Below are positions 46,601 to 53,684 of a stretch of 64,000 nt of DNA, in pieces. Every line of letters begins with the position of its first letter. Within the stretch, counting starts at the first letter, position 1. The stretch comes from Pseudomonas koreensis. GTDB taxonomy: Bacteria; Pseudomonadota; Gammaproteobacteria; Pseudomonadales; Pseudomonadaceae. The notes beneath the pieces are model-generated. The model was not told the origin of the DNA. It saw nothing but the letters and a program-made list of their open reading frames with translations, and ran no database searches. The stretch spans positions 186,001-250,000 of the forward strand of contig NZ_JAAQYM010000004.1 in assembly GCF_012986595.1 (NCBI RefSeq), in the 5' to 3' direction. The position numbers were made by a program, and so were the translations under genes.

Positions 46601-48180
46601 TCGATCAAGGTCTGCTGCAAGTCGGCAGTCGTGCGGCCCGGGCGTCGCTGGGTGCGCAGGTCACTGTCGCCAACGGCGCAGGCTTGAGCGGTAACGGCAG
46701 CGTCGGCTCGGTAGTCAACCACGGTGTGGTGGCTTCCGGTGGCACCGATGGCACTTTGAGCGTGGCCGGTAACCTGACCAACGCCAGCGACGGTGTACTG
46801 GCGCTGACGGTCAGTTCGCCAACCGCCACGCCGCTGGCAGTGGGCGGGACGGCCGCGCTGGGTGGCGGGCTGGTGGTCAACAGCCTTGCGCCGTTCACCG
46901 GCAACACCACTTACTCGCTGATCACCGCCGGTGGTGGCGTGACCGGCACCTTCAGTGCCGCCGATCTGCCGCAGTACGCGTTCCTCGACAGCTCGCTGGT
47001 CTACGCTGCCGACTCGGTCACCCTGGCGGTGAGCCGCAACGGCAACTCGTTCGCCGACGTCGCGGCCACAGGCAACCAGCGCGGCGCCGCCACGGCCCTG
47101 TCCAATAACGGCCCGGCGGGCGCGGCGCTGCAGAACCAGATCGTCAACCTCAGCGTGGCCGGTGCGCGCAATGCGTTCGACAGCCTGTCGGGTGAAATCC
47201 ACGCCAGCACCGCAAGCGCGATGCTGGAGGATTCGCGCTTCATCCGCGAGGCGGTCAACGACCGCATGCGCCAGCCGTCGTGCGGCGCGTCGGATGATCC
47301 ACGCCGGACGCTGGCACCGAGCGACACCCAACTGAGCAGCAACGGTTGCCACGGGGAAATGGTCGGCTGGATTCGGGCCATCGGTGCCTGGGGGGACATG
47401 GGCGGCGACAGCAACACGGCGAAAGTCGATCGCAACCTCGGCGGTTTCATGCTTGGCACCGACAAGGCACTGGACGACACCTGGCGGGCCGGGATGGCCG
47501 CCGGCTACACCCGCAGCAACCTCAACGCGCACGATCGCAACTCCGATGCCAAGGTCGACAGCTACCACCTGGCCGGCTACCTCAACTCGCAGTTCGATGC
47601 GTTGGCCGTGCGCCTTGGCGCGGCGTACAGCTGGCACAGCATCGAGACCAAACGCGATGTCAGCGTCGGCAGCTACAACGATCGGTTGAAGGCCGATTAC
47701 GACGCGCGCAGCGCGCAGGTGTTCGGTGAAGTGGGTTACGCGATCAACGCCGCCGGTGTTGCCATCGAACCGTTTGCGGGTCTGGCTTACGTCAACTACG
47801 ACAGCGACACCGCCAAGGAAAAAGGCGGAGTGGGGCGCCTGAAGGCCGACGCCGATCAGGACATCACCTACTCGACCCTCGGGGTGCGCATCGGCAAGTT
47901 GGTGACCCTGGCCAACGGCAGCCAGTTGACGCCACGGGCGGCCATCGGCTGGCGTCATGCCTACGGCGACACCAAACCTGATGCCGACCTGACCTTCATC
48001 GACGGCGGCGCTTCGTTCAGCACCCAGGGCGTACCGATTGCCAAGGACAGCGCACTGCTCGAAGCCGGCATCGACTTCCAGGTCACCCCGACCGGCAAGC
48101 TGGGCATCGGCTACTCGGGCCAGGTGTCGAGCGACAACAACGACAGCGCCTTCAACATCAGCTTCAGTCAAAGCTTCTGA
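37654..48180 (+). CDS. Giant type V autotransporter adhesin with PATR-type repeats
   Basis: The product is 3508 residues. GTG 37654 follows AAGGAG at 6 bp. A signal peptide ends near APALA; the passenger is Gly/Asn/Thr/Ser-rich beta-helix with about 24 copies of a passenger-associated-transport-repeat core (ANTYSGGTTLNAGTLTVGN-like), mostly spaced 86-87 residues. Three copies of a second module, containing WDG and NWTD, interrupt the array. Residues about 3130-3200 form a linker or chaperone-like segment. The last 275 residues (from GEMVGWIRAIG, about 3234) are the autotransporter beta-barrel ending in FNISFSQSF. Cys residues occur only near the signal peptide and at 47281 and 47347, before the barrel. 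It is predicted to be surface-exposed, for adhesion or biofilm. Confidence 0.9.
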   Translation: MEARFGVALVSRFSPLSLAVHLSVAGLLFGGVSAPALATCSTAGSTVTCSGVPTLPLFLNNFSSATNGLTVNVNSGAQMNATLGGHVMDLTGVNISLNNSGTIDPALLGLVSVLSGGAFIGTGATSTVSVLNNASGIIRGTGMLLGLNLTSIDGLGIAVNNAAAGTTSITNNGTITSTGLSVGGITLADTPVVGVYGGSQVNMTNSSTGVINGRIAFETSAAGNTFTNAGAITGGVSMGAASTNTFTAVTGSSVQVGDGVQVSVGLGGLIGINLTFAPTGTVDGGAGGTNNLILQNPIGVGGGTTGVGTASSATYVNFNNLTINSGTWTLQGPLVSGATTLNGGVAQFNNNATFGSGVLTSNGGILQASNAGLNISNLISLGAGGVTVQGTNATTLSGVISGSGGLTKVGSGQLSLSAANTYLGNTTLNGGTVQLGNNLALSTGTLNVTGTTTLSAPGTISLANAISLGGTLTASGTGALTLGGLITGSSGLTKTGTGSLTLSGANSGYTGTTTLSAGSLLVTNNNSLGSGALNTAAGTSLDSTANVTLANNIAMTGNLNVLGSNALTLGGVLSGTGGITKSGAASLTLTGNNTNAGNTVLNAGSLLVGSNTALGTGALSAAAGTTLDATTAVTLANAVGLAADLTIGGTQALGLSGVISGAGNLIKNGTADLSLSGNNTFAGGTTLNAGTLIVGSNTALGTGALTTAADTTLDASTAVALTNAISLGGNLGIAGSANLTLGGVVSGSGGLTKSGFTNLVLNGANTYTGGTTLAAGTLTVGNAAALGTGALSVTDTATLDSNTAVNLNNNVNLNSSALTIGGSSGLTLSGLVNGAGQLIKNGAANLTLSGANTFSGGTTLNAGSLTVGDGAALGTGALTVAGAGTLNSSSALTLNNSIILNANLTAGGANALTLGGVISGTNGLIKTGASSLTLNGNNTYSGTTSLNAGSLIVGSNTALGIGALNASNGTTLDAGTAATLANNVNLGGTLTVGGSNALTLGGVVAGIGGLIKNGAADLTLNGANTYFGNTALNAGKLIVGSNTALGAGTLNAAANTTLDTNTAVSLNNAVALAGALNVGGTADLTLTGLVSGAGSLVKNGTANLILNAANTFIGGTTLNAGTVTVGNSSALGSGALTVGGAATLDSNSPLVSLNNNVALNAALTVGGTQNLTLDGVTSGSGQLIKNGAANLTLNGNNTFSGGTTLNAGTLTLGNANGLGSGGLIVGGAATLDTSASFGIGNAITLNAGLTVAGNNDLALNGIIDGAGSLTKNGLSDLTLAGSNTFTGALNIVSGSVTTLNSAALGNTSGVNISAGAGLNLGSDASLGALTGTGSVQLTGSNTLTVGGGNVTSTFDGDLSGSGGLTKVGTGVLNLTGINGVTGNTAVNGGTLNLSGSLASAQLNVNTGGTLTGTGSALGSVNINNGGHLALSSGNTLSASSLTLGAGSNVDVALGTPSTSSLMNVGGNLTLDGNLNVTDAGGFGVGVYRLFNYTGSLTNLGLDVASVPVGYGLGDLLVQTGVGNQINIQVSAPNSNIRYWDGSQTIANGVVDGGSGIWNAVGTNWTDANGLVNQPWAGDFAVFQGTAGTVTVNGTQLFTGLQFVTDGYNLVNGAAGQLTAVNGTGGTTAVRVDPGVTATVGVNIDGSGILNKLDSGTLVLNGANTYSGGTQLDGGKIIVGSNTALGSGTLTANAGTQLDSNTTVSLGNAATLNGNLTVVGSNALTLNGVIGGTGGLIKNGAANLTLGGNNAFLGPVALNAGGLILASNSALGSGTLNAAGGTTLDASTALSLNNAVNLAGNLGIGGTADLTLAGTVNGAGSLSKNGAANLSLSGNNNFLGGVTLNAGTLTAGSNSALGLGNLTVAGASALDSSSAVSLGNNLVLNANLSNTGSNNLTLAGVVSGAGGLIKNGGSNLTLNGINTYTGGTTLNAGTLTLGTGTALGSGALTVAGASTLDNSAPLVLANNVNLNANLSLAGNNNLTLGGVIAGAGTLTKNGLADVTLSGNNTFSGTFDVLSGSLTTLNGTALGNNATVNLAGGAALNLGASGSLASLTGSGTALVGTGNTLSLGGNNVSSTFAGVLSGDGGLSKLGTGTLTLSGISDLTGDTNVNAGTLQVNGSLASANVLVNNGGTLGGSGTLTGAVTVADGGHLAGVTGSTLSVDSLVFNGNANFDVGLGVPVSGGGNALVNVGGNLTLDGTLNVSDIGGFGSGVYRLINYTGGLTDNGMLIGTVPGSVTPGDLTLQTALANQINLLVTAPGVTVQFWDGNQLIANGSVDGGSGTWGTGTTNWTDVNGTTNQAWTSNFAVFQGAAGTVTVNGAQTITGMQFVTDGYSLQNGTAGSLNLVNGSMGNASVRVDPNATATLGVALNGAGTLGKYDTGTLVLNAANGYTGGTALNGGKIVVGNNAALGTGVLTAADGTALDSNAAVSLANNVVLNGGLTVAGSNALTLDGVVSGAGSLIKTGASSLTLNGSNTYSGGTQLAGGTLVLGNNSAISSGALNVTGNGSLDSTSALQLANAINLGAQLTLAGNQNTTLLGAVTGTGSLVKNGSGDLLLSGANTYSGGTTLNGGTTTGDTSSLQGAIVNNAALTFAQNADGSYTGNLTGSGTLNKTGTGQLLLTGNNTFTGNTSVQAGNLIVNGVLNSANVNVASGAKVGGSGQLGGNVQLASGATLTGGGTATPLSVGALALSSGTNLDFSLGSATSSTTVVNVAGNLTLDGTLNISNAGGFGTGVYQLFRYGGSLTDNGLVYGSLPVSAANLTLQTAIANQVNLLVQGTPGEVQFWNGGTTNPDGSIGGGSGVWGPGTNWTDPSGTQALASNGQFAVFGGQAGTVTVQGNQNFTGLQFLTSGYSVVPGAGGTLTPVNGTDGSLAPVRVNAGASAEVSAPLVGTGGIEKLDSGTLVLTGANTYSGGTTVSGGTLVGNTTSLQGNITNNASLVFQQNTDGQFNGVLNGTGALFKRGVSRLLMVGNQPFSGTVSVDQGLLQVGSRAARASLGAQVTVANGAGLSGNGSVGSVVNHGVVASGGTDGTLSVAGNLTNASDGVLALTVSSPTATPLAVGGTAALGGGLVVNSLAPFTGNTTYSLITAGGGVTGTFSAADLPQYAFLDSSLVYAADSVTLAVSRNGNSFADVAATGNQRGAATALSNNGPAGAALQNQIVNLSVAGARNAFDSLSGEIHASTASAMLEDSRFIREAVNDRMRQPSCGASDDPRRTLAPSDTQLSSNGCHGEMVGWIRAIGAWGDMGGDSNTAKVDRNLGGFMLGTDKALDDTWRAGMAAGYTRSNLNAHDRNSDAKVDSYHLAGYLNSQFDALAVRLGAAYSWHSIETKRDVSVGSYNDRLKADYDARSAQVFGEVGYAINAAGVAIEPFAGLAYVNYDSDTAKEKGGVGRLKADADQDITYSTLGVRIGKLVTLANGSQLTPRAAIGWRHAYGDTKPDADLTFIDGGASFSTQGVPIAKDSALLEAGIDFQVTPTGKLGIGYSGQVSSDNNDSAFNISFSQSF
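38888..46560 (+). repeat. PATR repeat array (about 24 copies)
   Basis: The core NTYSGGTTLNAG recurs about 24 times with substitutions. Consecutive cores at about 39427, 39685 and 39943 are exactly 258 bp (86 codons) apart. The unit contains TLDSNTAV, LTVGGSNALTLGG and SGAGGLIKNGAANLTL segments. Copy identity is high at protein level and moderate at DNA level. Confidence 0.9.
42040..46390 (+). repeat. Three copies of a second passenger module
   Basis: The module contains GGNLTLDG, GGFG-GVYRL, WDG (or WNG), GGGSG-W, NWTD and FAVFQGTAGTVTVNG elements. It begins near 42040, 44220 and 45787 (about 600 bp each). The WDG/WNG points are at about 42264, 44446 and 46009, so spacings are about 2180 and 1560 bp. 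Each copy separates blocks of the 86-residue repeat; the third is the most diverged. Confidence 0.8.
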
Positions 48181-48199
48181 ATCATGGTCGAAGTACTTT

Positions 48200-48225
48200 A
48201 ACCGCCCGAAAGGGCGGTTTTTTTT
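48200..48225 (+). terminator. Rho-independent terminator of the autotransporter gene
   Basis: Stem AACCGCCC/GGGCGGTT with a GAAA loop, followed by six T after the stem, starting about 20 bp after the stop codon. Confidence 0.92.
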
Positions 48226-48289
48226 GCAGGGCAGAATAGAGCGGCTTCATAGGCCCGACGATGACGTGGGGGGTGACTGGTCGATAGCT

Positions 48290-48382
48290 TTCGCGAGCAG
48301 GCTCGCTCCCACATTTGCTCTGTGTCACCCACCGACTCTGTGTGCACTGGAGATCCAGTGTGGGAGCGAGTAGGTTCGCAAA
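48290..48382. repeat. REP-like inverted repeats, family B
   Basis: TTCGCGAGCAGGCTCGCTCC at 48290 and a complementary arm GTGGGAGCGAGTAGGTTCGC around 48360, in swapped (outward) order, with about 50 bp between. Confidence 0.78.
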
Positions 48383-48424
48383 GGGGCCCGGACATCCAGC
48401 GCAAAAATCAGTCAGCCCGCGCTC

Positions 48425-48433
48425 TGCTAGAAT
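48425..48433 (+). promoter_or_regulatory. Extended -10 candidate for selD-mnmH
   Basis: TGCTAGAAT matches an extended -10 (TGnTAnaaT) 30 bp upstream of the selD ATG. The -35 region is weak. Confidence 0.4.
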
Positions 48434-48462
48434 CCGCCCCATTAACTACCAGAGACTCTCCC

Positions 48463-49497
48463 ATGAGCGAGCCCATTCGTCTGACCCAATACAGCCACGG
48501 CGCCGGTTGTGGCTGCAAGATTTCCCCGCAGGTGCTGGAGGTGATTCTGGCCGGCAGCGGTGCGCAGAACCTTGACCCGAAACTGTGGGTCGGCAATGCC
48601 TCGCGTGATGACGCGGCGGTGTACGAGATCGATGCCGAGCGCGGGGTGGTGTCGACCACTGACTTCTTTATGCCGATTGTCGACGATCCGTTCGATTTTG
48701 GCCGGATTGCCGCCACCAATGCGATCAGCGACATCTATGCGATGGGCGGCGATCCGTTGATGGCGATTGCGATCCTCGGCTGGCCGGTGAATGTGCTGGC
48801 GCCGGAAGTGGCGCGAGAAGTGATTCGCGGCGGACGGGCGGTGTGTGACGCCGCGGGCATTCCGCTGGCCGGCGGGCATTCGATCGATGCGCCGGAGCCG
48901 ATCTTCGGTCTGGCGGTAACCGGTCTGGTGGAAAAGCGCCACATGAAGCGCAACGACACCGCTACCGCCGGTTGCCTGCTGTACCTGACCAAGCCGCTGG
49001 GCATCGGCATCCTTACCACCGCCGAGAAGAAGGGCAAATTGCGCCCCGGCGACATTGGCGTGGCCCGCGACTGGATGTGCACCCTGAACAAGCCCGGCAG
49101 CCGTTTCGGCAAACTCGCCGGGGTCGCCGCGATGACCGACGTTACCGGGTTCGGTCTGCTCGGGCATCTGGTGGAAATGGCCGACGGCAGCCACCTGACC
49201 GCACGCATCGGCTACAACCACGTGCCGCGTCTGGACAGCGTCGAATACTACCTCGAACAGGGCTGCGTCCCCGGCGGCACCCTGCGCAATTTCGACAGTT
49301 ATTCGAGCAAGCTCGGTCGCCTGCAGGAGCTGCACAAGCGTGTGCTGTGCGACCCGCAGACCAGCGGCGGTCTGCTGATTGCCGTGACCCCCGAAGGCAA
49401 CGACGAATTCCTCGCCGTGGCTGCCGAACTGGGCCTGGACCTGGCGCCGATCGGCGAGCTGGTTGAGCGACAGACCCACGCAGTCGAGGTGATTTGA
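48463..49497 (+). CDS. selD: Selenide, water dikinase SelD
   Basis: The 344-residue enzyme makes selenophosphate from selenide and ATP. The catalytic segment [10 protein letters not shown] has Cys16 (Cys17 in E. coli numbering) and Lys19 in place, so this is the Cys form, not selenocysteine. ATP-binding features include [29 protein letters not shown] and [11 protein letters not shown]. The stop overlaps the next ATG by one base, coupling selD to the tRNA 2-selenouridine synthase, the expected use of its product here. Confidence 0.95.
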   Translation: MSEPIRLTQYSHGAGCGCKISPQVLEVILAGSGAQNLDPKLWVGNASRDDAAVYEIDAERGVVSTTDFFMPIVDDPFDFGRIAATNAISDIYAMGGDPLMAIAILGWPVNVLAPEVAREVIRGGRAVCDAAGIPLAGGHSIDAPEPIFGLAVTGLVEKRHMKRNDTATAGCLLYLTKPLGIGILTTAEKKGKLRPGDIGVARDWMCTLNKPGSRFGKLAGVAAMTDVTGFGLLGHLVEMADGSHLTARIGYNHVPRLDSVEYYLEQGCVPGGTLRNFDSYSSKLGRLQELHKRVLCDPQTSGGLLIAVTPEGNDEFLAVAAELGLDLAPIGELVERQTHAVEVI

Positions 49498-50600
49498 TGT
49501 CACGCGACTGCACCGACTACCGCGATATTTTTCTCAACGACCGGCCGCTGATGGATGCCCGCGCGCCGGTCGAGTTTCACAAAGGCGCGTTCCCCGGCGT
49601 GGTCAACCTGCCGCTGATGAACGACATCGAACGGCAGAAGATCGGCACCTGCTACAAGCAGCACGGTCAGCAGGCCGCCATCGAACTGGGCCATCAGCTG
49701 GTGTCCGGCGCGGTGAAGGCCGAGCGTATTCAGGCCTGGGCCGATTTCGCCCGGGCCCATCCCGAGGGTTATCTCTATTGTTTTCGTGGTGGCCTGCGGT
49801 CGCAGATCACTCAACAGTGGCTGCGTGACGAGGCCGGTATCGACTACCCGCGAGTCGGCGGCGGCTACAAGGCGCTGCGCAACTTTCTCATCGACACGCT
49901 TGAGCAAGCGATCGGCCAGTGTGATTTCGTGTTGTTGGGTGGCATGACCGGCACCGGCAAGACCGAGGTGCTGGTGCAGTTGCGCAACGGGCTGGATCTG
50001 GAAGGTCACGCCAACCATCGGGGCTCCAGTTTCGGCAAACGCGCCACCGGCCAACCGTCGAACATCGATTTTGAAAACCGTCTGGCCATCGACATCCTCA
50101 AGAAGCGCGATGCCGGTATCGAGCAGTTTGTGCTGGAAGACGAGAGTCGGGTGGTCGGCAGTTGTGCGCTGCCGTTGCCGCTGTATCAGGGCATGCAGCA
50201 GTACCCGATGGTCTGGCTGGAAGACTGTTTCGAGGACCGGGTCGAACGGATTCTGCGCGATTACGTGGTGGACCTGTCAGCCGAGTTCTCCACGGTGCAT
50301 GGCGAGGACGGTTTTAGCTTGTTCTCCGAGCGCTTGCTGGAGAGCCTGAACAACGTGCAAAAGCGCCTAGGCGGCGAGCGGCATCGGCGGATGCTGATGC
50401 TGATGGAAGCGGCGCTGGCCGAGCAGGAGCGTAGCGGGGCGGTGGATTTGCACCGTTCCTGGATCGAAGGGTTGCTGCGTGAGTATTACGACCCGATGTA
50501 CGGGTTCCAGCGCGAGAAGAAGGGCGGGCGGATCGAGTTTGCCGGCGAGCGCGCGGCGGTGTTGGAGTATTTGCGCGAGCGGGTGAATCAGAAAGGTTGA
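49497..50600 (+). CDS. mnmH: tRNA 2-selenouridine synthase (MnmH/SelU)
   Basis: The 367-residue enzyme replaces sulfur by selenium at the wobble 2-thiouridine of tRNAs, using selenophosphate. An N-terminal rhodanese domain carries the catalytic Cys95 ([12 protein letters not shown]). A P-loop domain follows ([12 protein letters not shown]), then [11 protein letters not shown]. The arrangement selD-mnmH is common in Proteobacteria. ATG 49497 overlaps the selD stop; an in-frame TTG at 49494 is less likely. Confidence 0.94.
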   Translation: MSRDCTDYRDIFLNDRPLMDARAPVEFHKGAFPGVVNLPLMNDIERQKIGTCYKQHGQQAAIELGHQLVSGAVKAERIQAWADFARAHPEGYLYCFRGGLRSQITQQWLRDEAGIDYPRVGGGYKALRNFLIDTLEQAIGQCDFVLLGGMTGTGKTEVLVQLRNGLDLEGHANHRGSSFGKRATGQPSNIDFENRLAIDILKKRDAGIEQFVLEDESRVVGSCALPLPLYQGMQQYPMVWLEDCFEDRVERILRDYVVDLSAEFSTVHGEDGFSLFSERLLESLNNVQKRLGGERHRRMLMLMEAALAEQERSGAVDLHRSWIEGLLREYYDPMYGFQREKKGGRIEFAGERAAVLEYLRERVNQKG

Positions 50601-50617
50601 GGGTGCCATTGCTGGCC

Positions 50618-50689
50618 CCATCGCGAGCAGGCTCACTCCTACAGGGGAATGCGCTTCAATTGCAGGCGTGAGCCTGCTCGCGATGGCGG
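50618..50689. repeat. Family C REP pair in outward orientation
   Basis: The right arm (ATCGCGAGCAGGCTCACTCC) precedes the left arm (CGTGAGCCTGCTCGCGATGG), with about 25 bp between. The order is opposite to the usual face-to-face arrangement. Confidence 0.82.
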
Positions 50690-50709
50690 CCTCAAAAACA
50701 CCACCAGTC

Positions 50710-51384
50710 TCAAGTCGGGCAAGTCACCTTGCCGTTATCCAGCCCCTGCTTGTAGCTGTGGCTCTGCAAGCTGGCCTTGCCGTTGTGCCAGGTCAGGGTC
50801 AGCACGTACAGCGAATCGAAATCGCCGGACGCCCAGTCATCGGTGATGGTCTGCTTCTCGCCGACCGCCTTGCCCGCGACCTTGTTGATCAGCTCCGGCA
50901 GGTAGCCGTGGGACCACGCGGTGTAGATCGTAGAGTTGTGGTACTTGTCTTCGGTCAGTTCACGGGCCAGGTCGCTGGTGTCGTTGGCGGAGAACTCGAT
51001 GTTCACCGGCAGGCCAAGCTTGATCGCGGCGGGGCTGATGGTCATCAACGGGCGGATGTAGCTGTAGGAGTTGTCCAGCTCACCTTCCTCGACATTGCGC
51101 GTCGGGTTGGCGGCGAACACGTAATCGGCCTTGCCGAATTTTTCCGGCAGCAGGGTCGACAGCTCGATCGCGCGGTTCAAGCCCTGGCAGTTGAGCTGGC
51201 CGAGGCCGCCGGCGGGTTTTTCCGCGTGGCGCAGGAAGACCAGGGTCTGGGTGCCGTCCACCGGCTGGGCGCGAATCTGGCTCGACTCCAGCGACAAGGT
51301 CAACGCACTCACCGCCAGCAGGGAGGGCAGGGCCACACAGGCGCGATGTTTGAAGCGTTTGGCGAATCTCATGAGGTTCGTCAT
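50710..51384 (-). CDS. Exported histidine-phosphatase-family protein
   Basis: The 224-residue precursor has a signal or anchor segment at about residues 15-35. Its catalytic RHAEKP motif (LVFLRHAEKPAGGLGQLNC) is the phosphohistidine site of branch 1/2 histidine phosphatases. The second His lies in TAWSHGYLPELI, and Glu/Asp residues occur near NPTRNVEEGE. The substrate is unknown; periplasmic members include phytase-like and acid phosphatases. The 273-bp region beyond (51385-51657) holds one variant REP and no gene. Confidence 0.85.
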   Translation of the reverse strand: MTNLMRFAKRFKHRACVALPSLLAVSALTLSLESSQIRAQPVDGTQTLVFLRHAEKPAGGLGQLNCQGLNRAIELSTLLPEKFGKADYVFAANPTRNVEEGELDNSYSYIRPLMTISPAAIKLGLPVNIEFSANDTSDLARELTEDKYHNSTIYTAWSHGYLPELINKVAGKAVGEKQTITDDWASGDFDSLYVLTLTWHNGKASLQSHSYKQGLDNGKVTCPT

Positions 51385-51559
51385 TGAATAAAGGCGTCTT
51401 CAGCAAATGCGGTTAAGGCTGACAAACCCTTGCACCACGGGCTCCCAGCACCGGGTGGTGTCCATGTCGTGTGTCGCGCTTCCTTTGCGAAAGGCATAGC
51501 TCAGAGTCCTCTGAGGCCAGTTTGGTTCATGCACATTACCCGCAGGATGTTACGGTTCG

Positions 51560-51620
51560 TGTAGGCGCTGCTGCAGGCAAAAACCCAATCAAAAGATCGC
51601 AGCCTGCGCCAGCGCCTACA
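51560..51620. repeat. Variant family A REP with GCGCTG arms
   Basis: Arms TGTAGGCGCTGCTGCAGGCA and GCCTGCGCCAGCGCCTACA, shorter and diverged from the main family A consensus, with GATCGCAG only on the right side. Confidence 0.75.
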
Positions 51621-51657
51621 TTATGATCAGTGCTTTCCTTGTGACTGGATGCTTCCC

Positions 51658-52356
51658 ATGACCGATCTGTCCGCGTTCCCGATCACCCAGAAATGGCCCG
51701 CGCAGTACCCTGACTGGATTCAGCTCTATTCCCTGCCGACCCCCAACGGCGTCAAGGTTTCGATCATGCTCGAAGAGATCGGCCTGCCGTACGAGCCGCA
51801 CCGCGTGGGCTTCGACACGCAGGACCAGATGTCCCCCGAGTTCCTTTCGCTGAACCCCAACAACAAGGTCCCGGCGATCCTCGACCCCCATGGCCCCGAG
51901 GACCAACCGTTGCCGCTGTTCGAGTCCGGCGCGATCCTGATCTACCTCGCCGACAAGAGCGGGCAGTTGCTGGCGCAGGAAGGCGCGCTGCGTTACGAGA
52001 CGATTCAGTGGCTGATGTTCCAGATGGGCGGCATCGGCCCGATGTTCGGCCAGCTCGGCTTCTTCAACAAATTCGCCGGCAAGGACTACGAGGACAAGCG
52101 TCCGCGTGATCGCTACGTTGAAGAGAGCCGACGCCTGCTCAACGTGCTCGACAAACGCCTGGAAGGCCGCGACTGGATCATGGGCGAGCGCTACACCATC
52201 GCCGACATCGCCACGTTCCCGTGGGTGCGCAACCTGATCGGCTTCTATGAGGCCGGGGATCTGGTCGGGATCAGCAACTTCCCGAACGTCACCCGGGTGC
52301 TCGAGCGCTTTCTGGAGCGGCCGGCGGTGGTGCGCGGGCTGACCATTCCGTCGTAA
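51658..52356 (+). CDS. Nu-class glutathione S-transferase (YfcG/YghU-like)
   Basis: The 232-residue cytosolic protein has a thioredoxin-fold N-terminal domain with the Nu-class signature SLPTPNGVKVSIMLEEIGLP and then PEFLSLNPNNKVPAI and LFESGAILIYLADKSG. The C-terminal helical domain includes YTIADIATFPWV. Nu-class enzymes such as YfcG reduce disulfides using two glutathiones rather than conjugating substrates. ATG 51658 was chosen from family length. No cofactor partner is next to it. Confidence 0.9.
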   Translation: MTDLSAFPITQKWPAQYPDWIQLYSLPTPNGVKVSIMLEEIGLPYEPHRVGFDTQDQMSPEFLSLNPNNKVPAILDPHGPEDQPLPLFESGAILIYLADKSGQLLAQEGALRYETIQWLMFQMGGIGPMFGQLGFFNKFAGKDYEDKRPRDRYVEESRRLLNVLDKRLEGRDWIMGERYTIADIATFPWVRNLIGFYEAGDLVGISNFPNVTRVLERFLERPAVVRGLTIPS

Positions 52357-52370
52357 TCCACACAAATCCC

Positions 52371-52451
52371 CTGTAGGAGCTGCCGCAGGCTGCGATCTTT
52401 TGATTTGTTTTTTGAGGGGCAAAAGATCGTAGCCTGCGGCAGCTCCTACAG
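52371..52451. repeat. REP-like inverted repeat, family A
   Basis: Arms CTGTAGGAGCTGCCGCAGGC and complement, with a single base difference (GATCGTAG). Confidence 0.88.
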
Positions 52452-52590
52452 CGGAACGTGTGTTGCCTGACGGATTATTGCGCACCCGGTAATGCTGTCT
52501 TGATTGATCCAGGTTTGTACCCGCCCCCAGCGAAGGCATAAGCTTCGCCCCCTACGACTTTCGTCTCATCTGCCGTTTTCAGGAAGAACC

Positions 52591-53565
52591 ATGTCCAGCC
52601 AGTTCCCCGAAGCACGTCCCCGGCGTCTGCGCCGCAATGCGAGCCTGCGCAGTCTGTTCCAGGAAACCGAGTTCAGCCTGAATGATCTGGTGCTGCCGAT
52701 TTTCGTCGAAGAAGAAATCGACGACTTCGTGCCAATCAAGAGCATGCCGGGGGTGATGCGTATTCCCGAGCGCAAGCTGGCCAGCGAAATCGAGCGCTAT
52801 GCCCGTGCCGGCATCAAGTCGGTGATGACTTTCGGCGTGTCCCATCACCTGGACGCCAACGGCAGCGACACCTGGCGCGAAGACGGCCTGGTCTCGCGGA
52901 TGTCGCGGATTGCCAAGGACGCGGTGCCGGACATGATCGTGATGTCTGATACCTGCTTCTGCGAATACACCGATCACGGCCATTGCGGCGTGATGCACAA
53001 CCACGAAGTGGACAACGACCAGACCCTGATCAACCTCGGCAAGCAAGCCGTGGCGGCGGCGCGTGCCGGTGCTGACGTGATCGCGCCGTCGGCGGCGATG
53101 GACGGCCAGGTGCGGGCGATTCGCCGCGCGCTGGATGACGCAGGTTTTACCCAGATTCCGATCATGGCCTACTCGACTAAATTCGCCTCGGCGCTGTATG
53201 GCCCGTTCCGCGAAGCCGGCGGCAGCGCCCTGAAAGGTGATCGCAAAAGCTATCAGATGAACCCGATGAACCGCCGCGAAGCCCTGCGCGAATCGCTGCT
53301 CGACGAGCAGGAAGGCGCCGACGCGCTGATGGTCAAACCGGCCGGTGCGTACCTGGACATCATCCGCGACATTCGTGAAGCCTCGAACCTGCCGTTGTCG
53401 GCGTATCAGGTCAGCGGCGAGTACGCGATGATCAAGTTCGGCGCGCAGGCCGGTGCGATTGACGAGGACCGTGTGGTGCGTGAAAGCCTGGGCGCGATCA
53501 AGCGCGCGGGGGCGGACCTGATCTTCACCTACTTTGCGATGGATCTGGCGCTGGCCGGGATCTAA
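52591..53565 (+). CDS. hemB: Delta-aminolevulinic acid dehydratase, zinc type (HemB)
   Basis: The 324-residue enzyme condenses two 5-aminolevulinates to porphobilinogen in haem and cobalamin synthesis. The active-site lysines are Lys197 (YSTKFAS) and Lys249 ([12 protein letters not shown]). The zinc-binding triad is intact: Cys122, Cys124 and Cys132 in [15 protein letters not shown]. The well-studied Pseudomonas aeruginosa enzyme lacks these cysteines and uses Mg2+ (from memory), so this is probably a second, differently metallated HemB. AGGAAG precedes ATG 52591. Confidence 0.92.
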   Translation: MSSQFPEARPRRLRRNASLRSLFQETEFSLNDLVLPIFVEEEIDDFVPIKSMPGVMRIPERKLASEIERYARAGIKSVMTFGVSHHLDANGSDTWREDGLVSRMSRIAKDAVPDMIVMSDTCFCEYTDHGHCGVMHNHEVDNDQTLINLGKQAVAAARAGADVIAPSAAMDGQVRAIRRALDDAGFTQIPIMAYSTKFASALYGPFREAGGSALKGDRKSYQMNPMNRREALRESLLDEQEGADALMVKPAGAYLDIIRDIREASNLPLSAYQVSGEYAMIKFGAQAGAIDEDRVVRESLGAIKRAGADLIFTYFAMDLALAGI

Positions 53566-53583
53566 ACAACACCGCATAACCCC

Positions 53584-53671
53584 TGTAGGAGTGAGCCTGC
53601 TCGCGATAGCGGTGTGTCAGTCACAACTTTTTTACTGACACATCGCTATCGCGAGCAGGCTCACTCCTACA
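53584..53671. repeat. REP-like inverted repeat, family C
   Basis: Arms TGTAGGAGTGAGCCTGCTCG and complement, between convergent genes. Confidence 0.88.
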
Positions 53672-53684
53672 GTTTTGTGCTGTG

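Noticed and set aside
46471..48171. 566-codon minus-strand frame opposite the autotransporter beta-barrel
   Set aside because: Antisense of the barrel-coding sequence; no domain, no start context, and the sense strand is clearly coding.
51385..51657. Small gene or ncRNA in the 273-bp gap before the GST gene
   Set aside because: No frame with a good start, no terminator hairpin, and part of it is a variant REP.
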